Source: Cyclobacteriaceae bacterium
Lineage (GTDB): Bacteria; Bacteroidota; Bacteroidia; Cytophagales; Cyclobacteriaceae
Reading direction: 5' to 3'
DNA length: 6,564 nt
NCBI GenBank assembly: GCA_030589835.1
Contig: JAUUZS010000251.1
Location: 1-6,564, forward strand
Below are positions 6,332 through 6,564 of the stretch, piece after piece. Under the pieces are notes generated by a model, which was not told where the DNA came from, did no database searches, and saw only the letters and a program-made list of their open reading frames with translations. The translations under genes and the position numbers were made by a program. Every line of letters begins with the position of its first letter. Position 1 is the first letter of the stretch.

Positions 6332-6564
6332 TTACATTTTTATTAGAAAATCCATGGGAATAAAGCGCCACTTTTCCATCATTTCCCGCTTTATCATCCA
6401 GAAAAAAGCAGCGCTTATAGCCTTGTCTTTTGCCTGGGAAAAAGATTCAATACCTTTTTTTTAATAAATTCCATCATCCACAATGCTCTTGTAGAAACCG
6501 ACCAAAATTACCTATGAAATACTCAATCTGCATCAATACAGAATCATCTGCTTTGTAAATGTAG
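6332..6564. other. Right-edge stretch without a convincing gene
   Basis: Frames here are short on both strands. On the minus strand a 40-codon protein-like frame (GIESFSQAKDKAIS...) ends at 6332 and lies just after an eight-A run that breaks continuity with an ATG at 6477. A second minus frame enters from the edge and stops after about 28 codons (YIYKADDSVLMQIEYF...). These could be remnants of a decayed gene. No RNA gene or terminator is recognised. Confidence 0.35.

Noticed and set aside
6356..6516. 54-codon plus-strand open frame at the right edge
   Set aside because: No ATG start and no protein-like pattern.

Overview
The window looks like chromosomal DNA of a Bacteroidota bacterium, probably a Cytophagales or Flavobacteriia-type environmental organism. 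The basis is a set of hints rather than one marker. The DNA is AT-rich, and start codons are preceded by A-rich leaders, mostly without Shine-Dalgarno sequences. A secreted tandem DUF1080 protein sits beside a sulfatase, and there is a small CTPND-type Cro/C1 regulator of a kind common in that phylum. All four supported genes lie on the minus strand, so transcription runs from right to left.

Left part (1-2797): a secreted formylglycine-type sulfatase cut off by the window edge, and upstream of it a secreted protein made of two DUF1080 (3-keto-disaccharide hydrolase, lectin/glucanase fold) domains. A strong hairpin separates them. Together they suggest breakdown of a sulfated glycan or glycoside in the periplasm or outside the cell.

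Middle (2798-4078): a 376 bp gene-free stretch with short hairpins, then a 118-residue Cro/C1-type DNA-binding protein. Two inverted repeats upstream of that gene share an ACAAT/ATTGT half-site. Further upstream is a seven-copy, 21 bp tandem repeat in non-coding DNA, whose unit shares the 8-mer ACAATTAC with the putative operator.

Right part (4079-6564): a 564-residue cytoplasmic protein. Its last ~190 residues carry the ordered motifs of the nucleoside phosphorylase / MTA-SAH nucleosidase / AMP nucleosidase fold, behind a long N-terminal region that I could not assign. Upstream of it lie two related non-autonomous (MITE-like) elements of 201 and 244 bp. Both have GGT(A/T)CTAC terminal inverted repeats, and each is flanked by its own perfect 8 bp target duplication. 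The left copy is inserted 28 bp before the nucleosidase-like gene. The last 230 bp hold no convincing gene.

No complete new multi-gene system is evident. The most interesting items are the nucleosidase-like protein, the element pair with intact target duplications, and the repeat/operator region by the small regulator.
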